Notes: a model not told the origin generated them from the letters alone. Counted from the first letter of the stretch, positions 48,065-57,260 are shown. The stretch: DNA of 64,000 bases from Chlorogloeopsis sp. ULAP01 (GCF_030381805.1 NZ_JAUDRH010000015.1:62001-126000), one strand, 5' to 3'. Made by a program: numbers and translations.

Positions 48065-49006
48065 ATGAATTACTGCTATCGATTGATTGGCAATTTAATT
48101 ATTGCCCTGACACTTACCTGTTTTTTTCTTGCTCCACCTGCCCATTCACTAGCTACATCTTTTACCCAAGTTGCTGCGAAGGACTTCTTTCAATTGGGCG
48201 TAGAGAATATGCTGCATGGTAATTATGATGAAGCAATTCAAGATTTCCAACAGGCAATTGAGGAGAAAAAAGATTTTGTCGCGGCTTATAGTAATCGTTG
48301 TCTTGCCAATCTCAAAATAGAAGCTTATCAAAATGCGATCGCCGACTGCACGCAAGTAATAAATTTAGCACCCAACAAGGCAGATGCTTACCTCAACCGA
48401 GGGCTTGCCTACTACAGACAAGGAAATTATCAAGCAGCGATCGCTGATGATGAGAAGGCGATCGTACTCAAACCTTATGATTTTCGGGCTTATTACAACC
48501 GAGGGGTAGCCCAAGCTTCTTTAAAAAATTACCAGCAAGCAGTTGCTGACTATAATCTCGCCTTGAGTCAAACCCCCCAGCTACCTAATCCTTTAGTTGC
48601 TGATATCTACAATGATCGAGGATTAGCGCGTTTACAATTAACAAACCTACAAGCGGCTATGTATGACTTTAATATGGCAATTCGTTTGAATGCCGCCGAT
48701 GATAGAGCTTTTTTCAACCGAGGTTGTGCTTGTGCTAAAAATGAAGATTATGCCAGTGCAGTACGTAATTTTACTGAGGCAATCCAATTAAACTCTAGTG
48801 ATGGTCATGCTTATATGAACCGAGGAATAGCCTTTCATCGCCTTGGTTATGAACAATCTGCCCTAGCTGACTTACACAAGGCAGCTAAATACTTTGGATA
48901 CCAGGGACAGAGACTTGCCTATGAAAAAACTTTGTCTCTAATTAAGACTGTGCAACAACAAATTCCATCGACAGTAGAAATTGCTCTTGTGGAAGTAAAA
49001 GTATGA
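48065..49006 (+). CDS. Secreted TPR-repeat protein
   Basis: 313 residues with an N-terminal signal sequence (hydrophobic segment about 10-28, ending P-A-H-S-L-A). About six tetratricopeptide repeats follow (A-I-Q-D-F-Q-Q-A-I, A-Y-L-N-R-G-L-A-Y-Y-R-Q-G-N-Y-Q-A-A-I, A-F-F-N-R-G-C-A and others). It probably acts as a periplasmic protein-interaction scaffold. The TonB-dependent receptor gene begins 78 bp later on the same strand, and both are preceded by a similar 43-bp block, so a shared function or regulation is plausible. Confidence 0.88.
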   Translation: MNYCYRLIGNLIIALTLTCFFLAPPAHSLATSFTQVAAKDFFQLGVENMLHGNYDEAIQDFQQAIEEKKDFVAAYSNRCLANLKIEAYQNAIADCTQVINLAPNKADAYLNRGLAYYRQGNYQAAIADDEKAIVLKPYDFRAYYNRGVAQASLKNYQQAVADYNLALSQTPQLPNPLVADIYNDRGLARLQLTNLQAAMYDFNMAIRLNAADDRAFFNRGCACAKNEDYASAVRNFTEAIQLNSSDGHAYMNRGIAFHRLGYEQSALADLHKAAKYFGYQGQRLAYEKTLSLIKTVQQQIPSTVEIALVEVKV

Positions 49007-49047
49007 CAGCTTGTCTTTTGACAGCAAGTTGCAGAAACCCTAAAAAT
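49005..49047 (+). promoter_or_regulatory. 43-bp block upstream of the TonB receptor gene (copy B)
   Basis: Begins at the TPR stop codon and ends 37 bp before the receptor start. Here CTTGTC can pair with GACAGCAAG with a bulge. See copy A at 47898-47940. Confidence 0.5.
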
Positions 49048-49084
49048 ATCACTGAGTATTTTTACGAGCAGTGATCAATTAAAA

Positions 49085-51196
49085 GTGAAAATTTGCCTGT
49101 TTCTGCTTTCATTTGCTGTACCTAGTCTGTTAATAGCATATCCTACATTAGCTGTTGAGACTGAAAAAAATCAACAACACACTCACAAATTGCCCCAAAA
49201 TCTTGTAGAAATTCCTGATTTAAGTGAAATAGAATTACCTGCTACCGAAGCTCAATTATTAACTCAAGAGTCTGAAACGGACGAGTCAGCAACACCAGCA
49301 GAAACAAAGCCATCTATCAACGAAGATTCTACTAATGAGGGAGACATAGAAATAGAAGTAACAGGCGAAAAAGACACACTGCCTTTATCTACTCCCACTT
49401 ACGTGATTGAGAAAGAAGAAATTGAAAAGCAAGGTTCTACAAGTGTTGCTGATATTTTGAAAAGAATGCCAGGATTTGCTATCAATGATGTAGGGCCAGG
49501 AGCAGATATTCACACTGGTACATATTACCGGGGAGCTTCAATAAATCAATCGATATTCCTCATTAATGGTAGACCAATTAATACTAATATTAATACCTAT
49601 CATGGTGCGACTGATTTAAATAGTATTCCCACAGAAGCAATTGAACGAGTGGAACTATACAGTGGTGCAGCTTCTATTTTGTATGGTTCATCAAGTTTTG
49701 GTGGAGTTGTTAATATTATCACTAAAGAAGGCAGCAGTATTCCTAAATTGAATGCTACTGCTGAATTTGGCTCCTTAAGTTTAAATAATCAACAAGCTAG
49801 TTACGCTGGTGCCTTTGGTTCTGTTAGATATAATTTCAGTTTTGAAAGGTTTTTTACTGATAACCGTTACCGAGTTCCAGAAGGAGCAGCAAATCGTGAT
49901 GCTGATGGTTATTTATTCAATGCAGATACTGCTACTAGTACTTACTTTGGTAATTTAGTATTTGATTTAAATGCCAAAAATACTCTCAGTTTAGATGTAA
50001 CTAAACTCAGCAGTCGCCGGGGTTTAGTTTATTTTGGTTTCCCGCTACAAAAAGACAGATTAGATCATGATGGATTAAATCTGGGTTTATCTTGGAAAAC
50101 TCTGTTAGGTAATGGAGAAAATTCTGTTCTGACAACTACGCTCGGTTACAATCAAGATTACTTTAGTACCTATGGCCCCACAGTTTTTAGAGGTGTAGAG
50201 TATTATCGTACAGGTGTTTTAGATACACAACAATTGACAGCAAGAATTGATCATGAGTGGCAACTCACCCCGAATAATAAATTGCGCTGGGGATTAGATT
50301 TAAAAAATACTGATTTAAATAGTGAGACTGATAGTACACGTCCCGATCGCATTGCCTTAAATGAAATCGAAGATAGGAACGTATTCAATACAGGATTATT
50401 TGCTGTTAATACTTGGAATATTACTAATGCTTTTCAGCTAGATTTTGGCTTGAGGCAAAGCTTCGATAGTCAGTTTGGAAATTATTTGAATCCCAGTGCA
50501 GGATTGCGTTATGCTGTGACACCAAGCCTCGCAGTGCGCGGAAGTTGGACAGGGGGACAGCGCAATCCGGGGTTAGATCAATTATACGTTTATGATACAG
50601 TACATGGATGGTTGCCTAATCCAGATTTGGAACCAGAAACAGGCTCATCTTGGACTGCGGGAGTTGATGTTAATTTTTCTGAGAATTTAATCGGGCAGTT
50701 TACTTACTTTGGTAGTAGCTTAGATAATCGCTTAGGAATAATTAATGGTAGATGGGAAAATATTGGACTTGTAGATACTAATGGATTTGAGGCGGCATTG
50801 CGGTGGAAAATCGCTTCTCGTTGGTCTACTTTTGTTAACTATACTTATACAGATGCCCAAATTAAAACAGGAATAGAAAAAGGTTTACAGTTGGGCATGA
50901 TTCCTTACTCCGTTGCTCAAGCTGGCATTAGTTATGCAAGCGGAGGATGGCAGGCGAATTTATATACTACTTATAATAGTGGCGCTCGCAGAGCCTTCTT
51001 TACTAATCCTGGAAATACGACAACTGATTTTGTTCCATCTTTCTTTAATTTAGATTTCAGCGCTCGTGTACCAATCACCCAAACTTTAGGAATTACTGTT
51101 TACTTAGAAAATTTATTAGATGAACAATACGAGCGAGTGAATCGTACTTATAGCCCTGGCTTTACTTTTCGGATTGGTTTAACCTCGAATTTGTAA
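49085..51196 (+). CDS. TonB-dependent outer-membrane receptor
   Basis: 703 residues from GTG 49085. A signal peptide covers about residues 1-23. A low-complexity acidic segment (about 45-100) leads into the plug domain with the TonB-box-like I-E-I-E-V-T-G. The plug shows D-I-L-K-R-M-P-G, Y-R-G-A-S-I-N-Q-S-I-F-L-I-N-G-R, and Y-G-S-S-S-F-G-G-V-V-N-I-I-T. The 22-strand barrel follows, with E-N-L-L-D-E-Q-Y-E-R-V-N near the end. The ligand could be a ferric siderophore, heme or cobalamin; nothing nearby decides. No TonB/ExbBD or periplasmic binding protein gene is adjacent. Confidence 0.92.
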   Translation: MKICLFLLSFAVPSLLIAYPTLAVETEKNQQHTHKLPQNLVEIPDLSEIELPATEAQLLTQESETDESATPAETKPSINEDSTNEGDIEIEVTGEKDTLPLSTPTYVIEKEEIEKQGSTSVADILKRMPGFAINDVGPGADIHTGTYYRGASINQSIFLINGRPINTNINTYHGATDLNSIPTEAIERVELYSGAASILYGSSSFGGVVNIITKEGSSIPKLNATAEFGSLSLNNQQASYAGAFGSVRYNFSFERFFTDNRYRVPEGAANRDADGYLFNADTATSTYFGNLVFDLNAKNTLSLDVTKLSSRRGLVYFGFPLQKDRLDHDGLNLGLSWKTLLGNGENSVLTTTLGYNQDYFSTYGPTVFRGVEYYRTGVLDTQQLTARIDHEWQLTPNNKLRWGLDLKNTDLNSETDSTRPDRIALNEIEDRNVFNTGLFAVNTWNITNAFQLDFGLRQSFDSQFGNYLNPSAGLRYAVTPSLAVRGSWTGGQRNPGLDQLYVYDTVHGWLPNPDLEPETGSSWTAGVDVNFSENLIGQFTYFGSSLDNRLGIINGRWENIGLVDTNGFEAALRWKIASRWSTFVNYTYTDAQIKTGIEKGLQLGMIPYSVAQAGISYASGGWQANLYTTYNSGARRAFFTNPGNTTTDFVPSFFNLDFSARVPITQTLGITVYLENLLDEQYERVNRTYSPGFTFRIGLTSNL

Positions 51197-51224
51197 TTTG
51201 TCATTAGTCATTAGTCATTCGTAG

Positions 51225-51282
51225 GGGCGGGTTTATTTATGATATTTTGTCAAACTAGAGAGATCGCACCTAAAACCCGCCC
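51225..51282. repeat. MITE-like element, GGCGGGTTT family, copy 3
   Basis: 58 bp with ends GGGCGGGTTTA and TAAAACCCGCCC, closely matching copy 1 (26688-26746) including the AGAGAGAT-G interior and the trailing CGTACAGTGG. It is followed by GTTAGTG heptamers and C-rich low-complexity sequence to about 51430. Confidence 0.75.
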
Positions 51283-51542
51283 GTACAGTGGTTAGTAGTT
51301 AGTGGTTAGTGGTTATTGTCTGTTTCTCCCCCATCTTCCCCATCTTCCTCATTTCCCCATCTCTCTCATCTCCCCCTCTGCCCCGTGTCCCCTTTTCTCC
51401 CCCTCTCCTTGTCCTCTCTCTGCCTTCTGCCTTTTTCAGTATCCTGACTTGAAGCAACATGAACTTATGTGAATCATATTGAAGCAATTAAACTCAAGGT
51501 GTACTTTTCTAGGTAATTTATAAAAAGCTAGAAAAATATGCT

Positions 51543-51707
51543 ATGGCAAAGCGAATTTCAGTAGATATTGAAGGCTTAAGGGAAGAAATTGAACGAGCAT
51601 ACTCAAACGATAAATTCTGGTGTCAACTATCTCTGGCTCAGAAAATTCGCATATTGATTCAGGATGGTTTAGAGAAAGCTAAAACCCAAGAAAGCAAACC
51701 AAACTGA
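51543..51707 (+). CDS. Small 54-residue protein of unknown function
   Basis: The ORF encodes a 54-residue, probably helical, charged protein: M-A-K-R-I-S-V-D-I-E-G-L-R-E-E-I-E-R-A-Y, then F-W-C-Q-L-S-L-A-Q-K-I-R-I-L-I-Q-D-G-L. The short N-terminal strand followed by two helices could be a small ribbon-helix-helix-like or antitoxin-like protein, but no family is recognised. It is upstream of the hybrid histidine kinase on the same strand with 122 bp between. AAAAAGCTAG before the ATG offers only a weak ribosome-binding site. Confidence 0.55.
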   Translation: MAKRISVDIEGLREEIERAYSNDKFWCQLSLAQKIRILIQDGLEKAKTQESKPN

Positions 51708-51829
51708 AGTCTTTACAAAAGTGTAAAAATCTAATAAAAGCTTTCAAATTCTACTTTCATCCCTGTCAAGCTGTCCTCGATCGCTAATTGATTTTCTTGG
51801 TTTTCTTGGTACAAACCGGAGGGAGATAA

Positions 51830-54800
51830 GTGACTATAGTTACACCGAGAGTTTTGCTTGTCGATGATTGCCAAGAAGATCGAGAAACTTATCGCCGCTA
51901 CCTACAGCGAGATCAGCAATACACATACAGAATTTTAGAGGCTACGACTGGGGAAGAGGCTCTATTTCTGTGCCGGCAGCAATTTCCGGACGTAATTTTA
52001 CTTGATTATTTACTGCCGGATGTGAATGGGCTGGAGTTTCTGAACGAGTTGACGACTCAATTAGGTCAAACAAAACTCCCAATTATAGTATTAACAGGTC
52101 AGGGGGATGAACAGGTAGCAGTACAGGTGATGAAAAGTGGTGCTGCTGACTACTTAGTTAAAAGAAATACAACCTCAGAGAGCCTCCGTCTTGCGATTCA
52201 AAATGTTTTAGAAAGAACTCGCCTGAGTGGGCAATTGGAGGAGAGTGAAGCACGTTTCCAGGCGACTTTTAACCAAGCAGCTGTTGGTATCGCTCACGTA
52301 GGACAAAATGGACAATGGTTGCTGGTTAACCAGAAGTTTTGCGATATTGTGGGTTATAGCCCTGAGGAACTGAATCGGCTAACCTTAGAAGACATAACAT
52401 ATCCTGATGATATTAATGCCGATTTGGAATATGTTCGCCAGATATTGGCTAATGAAATTCAAACTTATTCGGTGGAGAAACGCTACATTCGTAAAGACAA
52501 AGCCTATATTTGGATTAATTTGACTGTCTCCTTAGTTCGCAAACCCTCTGGGGAGTTAAAGAATTTTATCTTTGTAATTCAAGATATCAGCGAACGCAAA
52601 CAGTTGGAGGAAGCTCTACACCACACGAATGAAGAATTAGAACAGCGAGTAGCAAAACGTACAACTGAGCTTGTTCAGGCAAATTCGCGATTACAACAGG
52701 AAATTAAAGAACGCAAACAAGCAGAAGAACATCTGTGCCAGAGTGAAGAGCAGCGCAGGCTTGTCTTAGACTTGACTAACACGGGTTTTTGGAACTGGAA
52801 TCTGACTACAGGAGAAATATTCTGGAATGATAACCACTATCATTTACTTGGTTTAGTACCGAATCAGGTTGAGGTTAACTATCAGATGTGGCGCGATCGC
52901 GTGCATCCTGATGACATAGAGCGAGTTGAGCAAGCAATTCACTATGCTCTTGATACTCAGACTGAGTACGAAGCCGAATATCGCGTTGTTCATCCTGATG
53001 GTAGCCATCACTGGCTAATGGCTAGGGGTAGAGGACTTTACAATGAGTCCAATCAAGCAGTGCGAATGATAGGGATGCTTTTTGATATTAGCGATCGCAA
53101 GCAATCAGAAGAGGCACTCAAGCAGAGTGAAGCTAGGTATCGGACACTAGCCGAAGCGATCCCACAAATGATCTGGGTGGCAGATGCCGATGGATTTAGC
53201 TACGACTTCAACGAGCAATTCCAGACATATCTAGGAATGACAATCGAGGAAATCCGAGGGCATGGCTGGTTGAGTGCTGTTCATCCCGCTCATGTGCAGT
53301 CAGTGATGACATTGTGGCAAGAGGCGCTGCAAAATAGTACACCTTATAATGTAGAGTATCGCTTACGACGGGCAGATGGGGTTTACCGTTGGCATCTGGT
53401 GCGGGCATTGCCGATGCGTGATAGTGAAAACCAGGTTGTGGCGTGGATTGGTTCTTGTACAGATGTTAACGACTTAAAACAGGCAGAGGATGAACTCAAA
53501 AAAATGAGTGCTGCCTTGAGCAATGCTGTGGAGGGAATTTCGCAGCTAGACGTTCAAGGACGTTATATGATGGTCAATCAGGCTTACGCAAATGCGGTTG
53601 GTTATCAGCCTGAAGAAATGATCGGCATGGCATGGCAGCAAACTGTGCATCCCGAAGACATTGAAATGGTAATGAGTGCTTATCAACAAATACTGAGTGC
53701 TGGCAAGGTGGAAGTTGAGGCTAGGGGTATTCGCAAAGACAGCTCCATCTTTTACAAGCAACTTACTATGATCCCTACTCTTAACAAGCACAAGCAATTT
53801 GTTGGACACTATTGCTTTATGAAAGACATCAGCGAACGGCAAGCCGCGCTTCGTGAACGCAAACAAGCAGAACAGAAAATCCGCGAACAGGCTGCTTTGC
53901 TTGATATCACTACTGATGCTATTTTTGTCCGCGATTTAAGTTATCGTATCTTATACTGGAATTCTGGTGCCGAACGCTTGTACGGCTGGCTGGCAGCAGA
54001 AGTAATTGGTAGAAACTGTTGTGAGTTTTTATATAAGCAAATATCACCTCAAACGGAAGAGGCTTTCAGAACCGTTGTTGAGCAAGGAGAATGGCAGGGA
54101 GAGCTAAATCAGCTCGCCAAATCTGGACAAGAGATTATCGCTCAAACCAGATGGACACTCATGCGCGACGAAGCAGGAAAACCAAAATCCATCCTCAGCG
54201 TCGATACTGACATCACCGAGAAAAAACAACTCCAAGCTCAGTTTTATCGAGCACAACGGTTAGAGAGTTTGGGTACCCTAGCAAGTGGTATTGCCCATGA
54301 TTTAAATAATATACTGACACCAATTATAGCTGTTGCTCAACTGCTACCACTGAAAGTTCCCAATCTGGATGGGCAAAATCGGCAACTGTTGAAAATCCTA
54401 GAAGACAATTCTAAACGTGGTGCAGATCTCGTCAAGCAAATTACAGCATTTGCACGCGGAGCCGAAGGAAGGCGCATTCCTCTCCAACCAAGACACTTGC
54501 TAAAGGAAATTGAGCAGGTTGTCAAAAGTACATTTCCCAAATCAATTGAAATCTGCATTCATATACCAACGTCAAATCTTTGGACAATCTTGGCAGATCC
54601 GACGCAAATACATCAGGTGTTGATGAACCTGTGTGTAAATGCTCGTGATGCTATGGCTAATGGAGGTACCCTCAGTCTTTCTGCTAAAAATTTCCATGTA
54701 GATGAAAACTATGCCAGGATGAATTTGGAGGCAAAAGCTGGTAACTACGTGCTTGTAACTGTGTCGGATACAGGATGTGGTATTCCACCAGATTTATTAG

Positions 54801-55381
54801 AGCGAATTTTTGAACCCTTTTTTACAACTAAAGAACCGGGCAAAGGTACTGGATTGGGGCTTTCCACTGTGATTGGGATTATCAAAAACCACGGTGGTTT
54901 TGTCAGCGTGTATAGCGAAGTGGGTAAAGGCAGCCAATTTAAGCTGTTCTTGAGCGCCATTAACACCTCGACAACACAGGAAGCTAATGACTCACAGGCA
55001 GTAAGAGGCAACGGCGAATTAATTCTGGTTGTGGATGATGAAAAATTTATTCGAGATATTGCTAAAACCTCACTAGAAGAGTTCGGTTACAGAGTTCTGA
55101 TTGCCAGTGATGGTATTGAAGCATTCTCACTCTACGCCCAACACAAAGATGAAATCAGTCTAGTATTGATGGATATACAAATGCCGTCGATAGATGGGTT
55201 TCAAGCTATTCGCATTCTGCAACAAATCAATCCTTCTGTCAAAATTATTGTCATCAGCGGGCTTACTTCCAATCACAAGCTTTTAGAAGCTAGTAGTATT
55301 CATGTGCAAGCATTTTTACCAAAACCTTACACGATTAAGGAATTATTGGACACTATTAATGATGTTTTGAGCGTGCCGTAA
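51830..55381 (+). CDS. Hybrid histidine kinase REC-(PAS)5-HisKA-HATPase-REC
   Basis: 1183 residues from GTG 51830, with GGAGGGAG upstream. A receiver domain (about 6-122, L-V-D-D-C and phospho-Asp in I-L-L-D-Y) leads the protein. Then come about five PAS/PAC domains (roughly 135-260, 315-430, 435-555, 560-675, 690-800), with a coiled coil near 265-310. HisKA has the phospho-histidine in G-I-A-H-D-L-N-N. The ATPase shows N-A-R-D-A-M, D-T-G-C-G-I-P and G-T-G-L-G-L-S. A C-terminal receiver (V-V-D-D-E-K, V-L-M-D-I-Q-M-P) ends it. It is soluble, without membrane helices. No PAS shows an obvious chromophore or heme motif, so the signal is unknown. No partner response regulator lies next to it. Confidence 0.92.
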   Translation: MTIVTPRVLLVDDCQEDRETYRRYLQRDQQYTYRILEATTGEEALFLCRQQFPDVILLDYLLPDVNGLEFLNELTTQLGQTKLPIIVLTGQGDEQVAVQVMKSGAADYLVKRNTTSESLRLAIQNVLERTRLSGQLEESEARFQATFNQAAVGIAHVGQNGQWLLVNQKFCDIVGYSPEELNRLTLEDITYPDDINADLEYVRQILANEIQTYSVEKRYIRKDKAYIWINLTVSLVRKPSGELKNFIFVIQDISERKQLEEALHHTNEELEQRVAKRTTELVQANSRLQQEIKERKQAEEHLCQSEEQRRLVLDLTNTGFWNWNLTTGEIFWNDNHYHLLGLVPNQVEVNYQMWRDRVHPDDIERVEQAIHYALDTQTEYEAEYRVVHPDGSHHWLMARGRGLYNESNQAVRMIGMLFDISDRKQSEEALKQSEARYRTLAEAIPQMIWVADADGFSYDFNEQFQTYLGMTIEEIRGHGWLSAVHPAHVQSVMTLWQEALQNSTPYNVEYRLRRADGVYRWHLVRALPMRDSENQVVAWIGSCTDVNDLKQAEDELKKMSAALSNAVEGISQLDVQGRYMMVNQAYANAVGYQPEEMIGMAWQQTVHPEDIEMVMSAYQQILSAGKVEVEARGIRKDSSIFYKQLTMIPTLNKHKQFVGHYCFMKDISERQAALRERKQAEQKIREQAALLDITTDAIFVRDLSYRILYWNSGAERLYGWLAAEVIGRNCCEFLYKQISPQTEEAFRTVVEQGEWQGELNQLAKSGQEIIAQTRWTLMRDEAGKPKSILSVDTDITEKKQLQAQFYRAQRLESLGTLASGIAHDLNNILTPIIAVAQLLPLKVPNLDGQNRQLLKILEDNSKRGADLVKQITAFARGAEGRRIPLQPRHLLKEIEQVVKSTFPKSIEICIHIPTSNLWTILADPTQIHQVLMNLCVNARDAMANGGTLSLSAKNFHVDENYARMNLEAKAGNYVLVTVSDTGCGIPPDLLERIFEPFFTTKEPGKGTGLGLSTVIGIIKNHGGFVSVYSEVGKGSQFKLFLSAINTSTTQEANDSQAVRGNGELILVVDDEKFIRDIAKTSLEEFGYRVLIASDGIEAFSLYAQHKDEISLVLMDIQMPSIDGFQAIRILQQINPSVKIIVISGLTSNHKLLEASSIHVQAFLPKPYTIKELLDTINDVLSVP

Positions 55382-55446
55382 AATTTTGGATACTTCGACA
55401 AGCTCAGTACAAGTTTTGGATTTTAGATTAAAACTATTCTCGTGAT

Positions 55447-55471
55447 CAGGTTGAACCTAGTAACGAGGGTT
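55447..55471. repeat. CAGGTTGAACCT repeat, copy 1
   Basis: A 25-bp sequence (CAGGTTGAACCTAGTAACGAGGGTT, given here in two halves: CAGGTTGAACCTAG and TAACGAGGGTT) that matches 60606-60630 at 23 of 25 positions and contains an inverted repeat. Confidence 0.6.
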
Positions 55472-55500
55472 TATGAGCTGCTGCCCAAGATTAGTGTCTA

Positions 55501-55615
55501 ATACCATTTCACTTTTTGAGTGATTCATATTCAACCCCTCCCAACCTCCCCTTAGTAAGGGGAGGTGCCGTAGGCGGTGGGGTACATCCATATCAGCCTT
55601 TTCGTGAAATAGTAT
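55501..55615. mobile_element. MITE-like element, ATACCATTTC family, copy 2
   Basis: 115 bp with terminal inverted repeats ATACCATTTCAC and GTGAAATAGTAT (11 of 12 match). The inside has a 10-bp perfect hairpin CCTCCCCTTA-G-TAAGGGGAGG followed by TGCCGTAGGCGGTGGGG, as in 42015-42130. No transposase inside, so it would depend on one elsewhere. Confidence 0.75.
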
Positions 55616-55632
55616 AAGTATTATTCACCTTT

Positions 55633-55926
55633 ATGAGAGCCAGTATTGAAAACGACGTACTTTTCTTGCACCACGAAGACTTACCAGAGTTTAAAAAAGG
55701 TGGTTCTGTGGTAAGAAATAGTTATTTTTGGGCGCTGCGTTCAATTGCGGGTAAGGCGTCACGATATGGTGATTGGGAATACGAATCAGAAGTTTGGCTA
55801 GCACTGGCGAGAATGCTAATGTCGTTTACTGAGTCTGGGTATTTGGGTTTTCGAGAAACTGTGTTGGAGTTTCCCTCTTCTGTAGAAATTCCAGAAGTGC
55901 TGCGAGATGTATCAACTTGGGAATGA
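55633..55926 (+). CDS. Conserved hypothetical protein
   Basis: A 97-residue soluble protein: F-L-H-H-E-D-L-P-E-F, Y-F-W-A-L-R-S-I-A-G-K-A-S-R-Y-G-D-W-E-Y-E-S, then V-W-L-A-L-A-R-M-L-M-S-F. It has no signal or membrane segment. It looks like a conserved cyanobacterial protein, not one I can name. It lies just after a MITE-like element, and an 84-bp tandem repeat follows. Confidence 0.6.
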   Translation: MRASIENDVLFLHHEDLPEFKKGGSVVRNSYFWALRSIAGKASRYGDWEYESEVWLALARMLMSFTESGYLGFRETVLEFPSSVEIPEVLRDVSTWE

Positions 55927-55998
55927 GCAGAAGGCAGAAAGAAGGCAGCTATGCTGGAGGCAGGAGGCAGAAGGGAAGAGGGTATTAGCTATAAGTAG

Positions 55999-56325
55999 TT
56001 GCAGCAAATACTTTCTTTTTTGCAACAAATGTTCTTCCATGGATAAGAAATGCTTAAGTCATTGTAGGAAGTATATAAGCAATTACAGCTTTTGTTGAAG
56101 CGTTTACAGCAAATGTTCTTCCATTGATAAGAAATGCTTAAGCCATTGTAGGAAGTATATAAGCAATTACAGCTTTTGTTGAAGCGTTTACAGCAAATGT
56201 TCTTCCATTGATAAGAAATGCTTAAGCCATTGTAGGAAGTATATAAGCAATTACAGCATTTATTGAAGCATTTGCAACAAATGCTCTTCCATGGATAAGA
56301 AATGCTTAAGTCATTGCAGCAATTA
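55999..56325. repeat. 84-bp tandem repeat array
   Basis: The anchor GTTCTTCCAT (or GCTCTTCCAT) occurs at 56031, 56115, 56199 and 56283, an exact 84-bp period. Two units are nearly identical, the third diverges at its end, and the outer copies are partial. GCATTTG-CAA-CAAATGC at the third junction is a perfect hairpin. It fills the gap between two convergent genes. Confidence 0.95.
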
Positions 56326-56350
56326 TTCTTTGTGAGCTAATAAGTAGCTG

Positions 56351-57232
56351 TTATGAAATCGCTTCCAATACAAGTAGAGGAATCAATAAGTCATCTTGTG
56401 ATTGTCCAATACCTAAAAAGCGCCCGTCTTCAGCATACACTCGCAATATTTCATAATCAGAATTTTCTTGAGCAGCTATTCTCTGACCTTGACACCATTT
56501 TAGTGCATCTGTTGGATTTAAATGAGTAGATTGCAAATGCCCTAAAGCTACATCGGGGGGAAGAAGTTGAAAAGTTCCGGTTTGCAGTTGTGCTTCTAAG
56601 TCAGTAAAAGTGAGGCTATCTGCGAGGAAGAAGCCACTGCTAGCAGTACGTTGCAAAGCAGCTAGGGTACCACCAGTGTTTAAGACTGTACCCAAATCGC
56701 GAGCGATCGCTCGGATATAAGTTCCTGTACCGCAGGCGATCGCTACATCAACTTCAGGAAATTCTCCCTCTCGCCAGTCTAAAATTTCTATTTTGAATAC
56801 TTCCACCGTTCGCACTGGTACTTCTACCGTTTTGCCTTTGCGTGCCAACTCATACAGGCGTTTTCCTTGTACTTGAATAGCGCTGTAACTGGGTGGGATT
56901 TGCTCTATTTTCCCTTCAAATTGTCGCAGTGCGAGTTTAACTGTTTCTAAACTCAAGTTTGTGACTGGTTGTTGGGTGATGATTTCTCCTTGTAAATCAT
57001 CGGTTGTGGTACGCACACCCAGCTTGATAGTGGCTTTGTATGCTTTGTCTGTGGGAAGATATTGTAAAAGGCGAGTTGCTTTGCCAACTGCGATCGGCAA
57101 AACTCCGGTAGCAGCTGGATCTAAAGTGCCAGCGTGTCCTACTCGCTTTAATTGTAAAAGTTTTCTTGTCTTCGCCACACAGTCGTGAGAAGTCCAGTCA
57201 AATGGTTTGTTGAGATTAAGAAAGCCTAGCAC
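56351..57232 (-). CDS. truB: tRNA pseudouridine(55) synthase TruB
   Basis: About 293 residues from GTG 57232, where the conserved N-terminus (G-F-L-N-L-N-K-P-F-D-W-T-S-H-D) begins. A TTG at 57286 would add 18 residues and overlap the upstream gene. The catalytic aspartate is in V-G-H-A-G-T-L-D-P-A-A-T-G. Y-S-A-I-Q-V-Q-G-K-R-L-Y-E-L-A-R-K-G and C-G-T-G-T-Y-I-R-A-I-A-R-D are present, and a C-terminal PUA-like part follows. It makes pseudouridine 55 in tRNA T loops. It is downstream of the DUF1963 gene and probably co-transcribed with it. Confidence 0.94.
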   Translation of the reverse strand: MLGFLNLNKPFDWTSHDCVAKTRKLLQLKRVGHAGTLDPAATGVLPIAVGKATRLLQYLPTDKAYKATIKLGVRTTTDDLQGEIITQQPVTNLSLETVKLALRQFEGKIEQIPPSYSAIQVQGKRLYELARKGKTVEVPVRTVEVFKIEILDWREGEFPEVDVAIACGTGTYIRAIARDLGTVLNTGGTLAALQRTASSGFFLADSLTFTDLEAQLQTGTFQLLPPDVALGHLQSTHLNPTDALKWCQGQRIAAQENSDYEILRVYAEDGRFLGIGQSQDDLLIPLLVLEAIS

Positions 57233-57260
57233 GGGAAAATAATTGAGGTCAGTTGCTAAT

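Noticed and set aside
49085..51196. A cobalamin riboswitch before the TonB receptor
   Set aside because: Only 78 bp separate it from the TPR gene, too short for a cobalamin riboswitch, and no B12 box is visible.
55907..56098. A 63-codon ORF running into the tandem repeat
   Set aside because: Overlaps the preceding gene in another frame and ends in the first repeat unit; not conserved across units.
55999..56325. 84-bp periodic array as a CRISPR
   Set aside because: Units are directly adjacent and repeat over their full length; there are no unique spacers and no cas genes.
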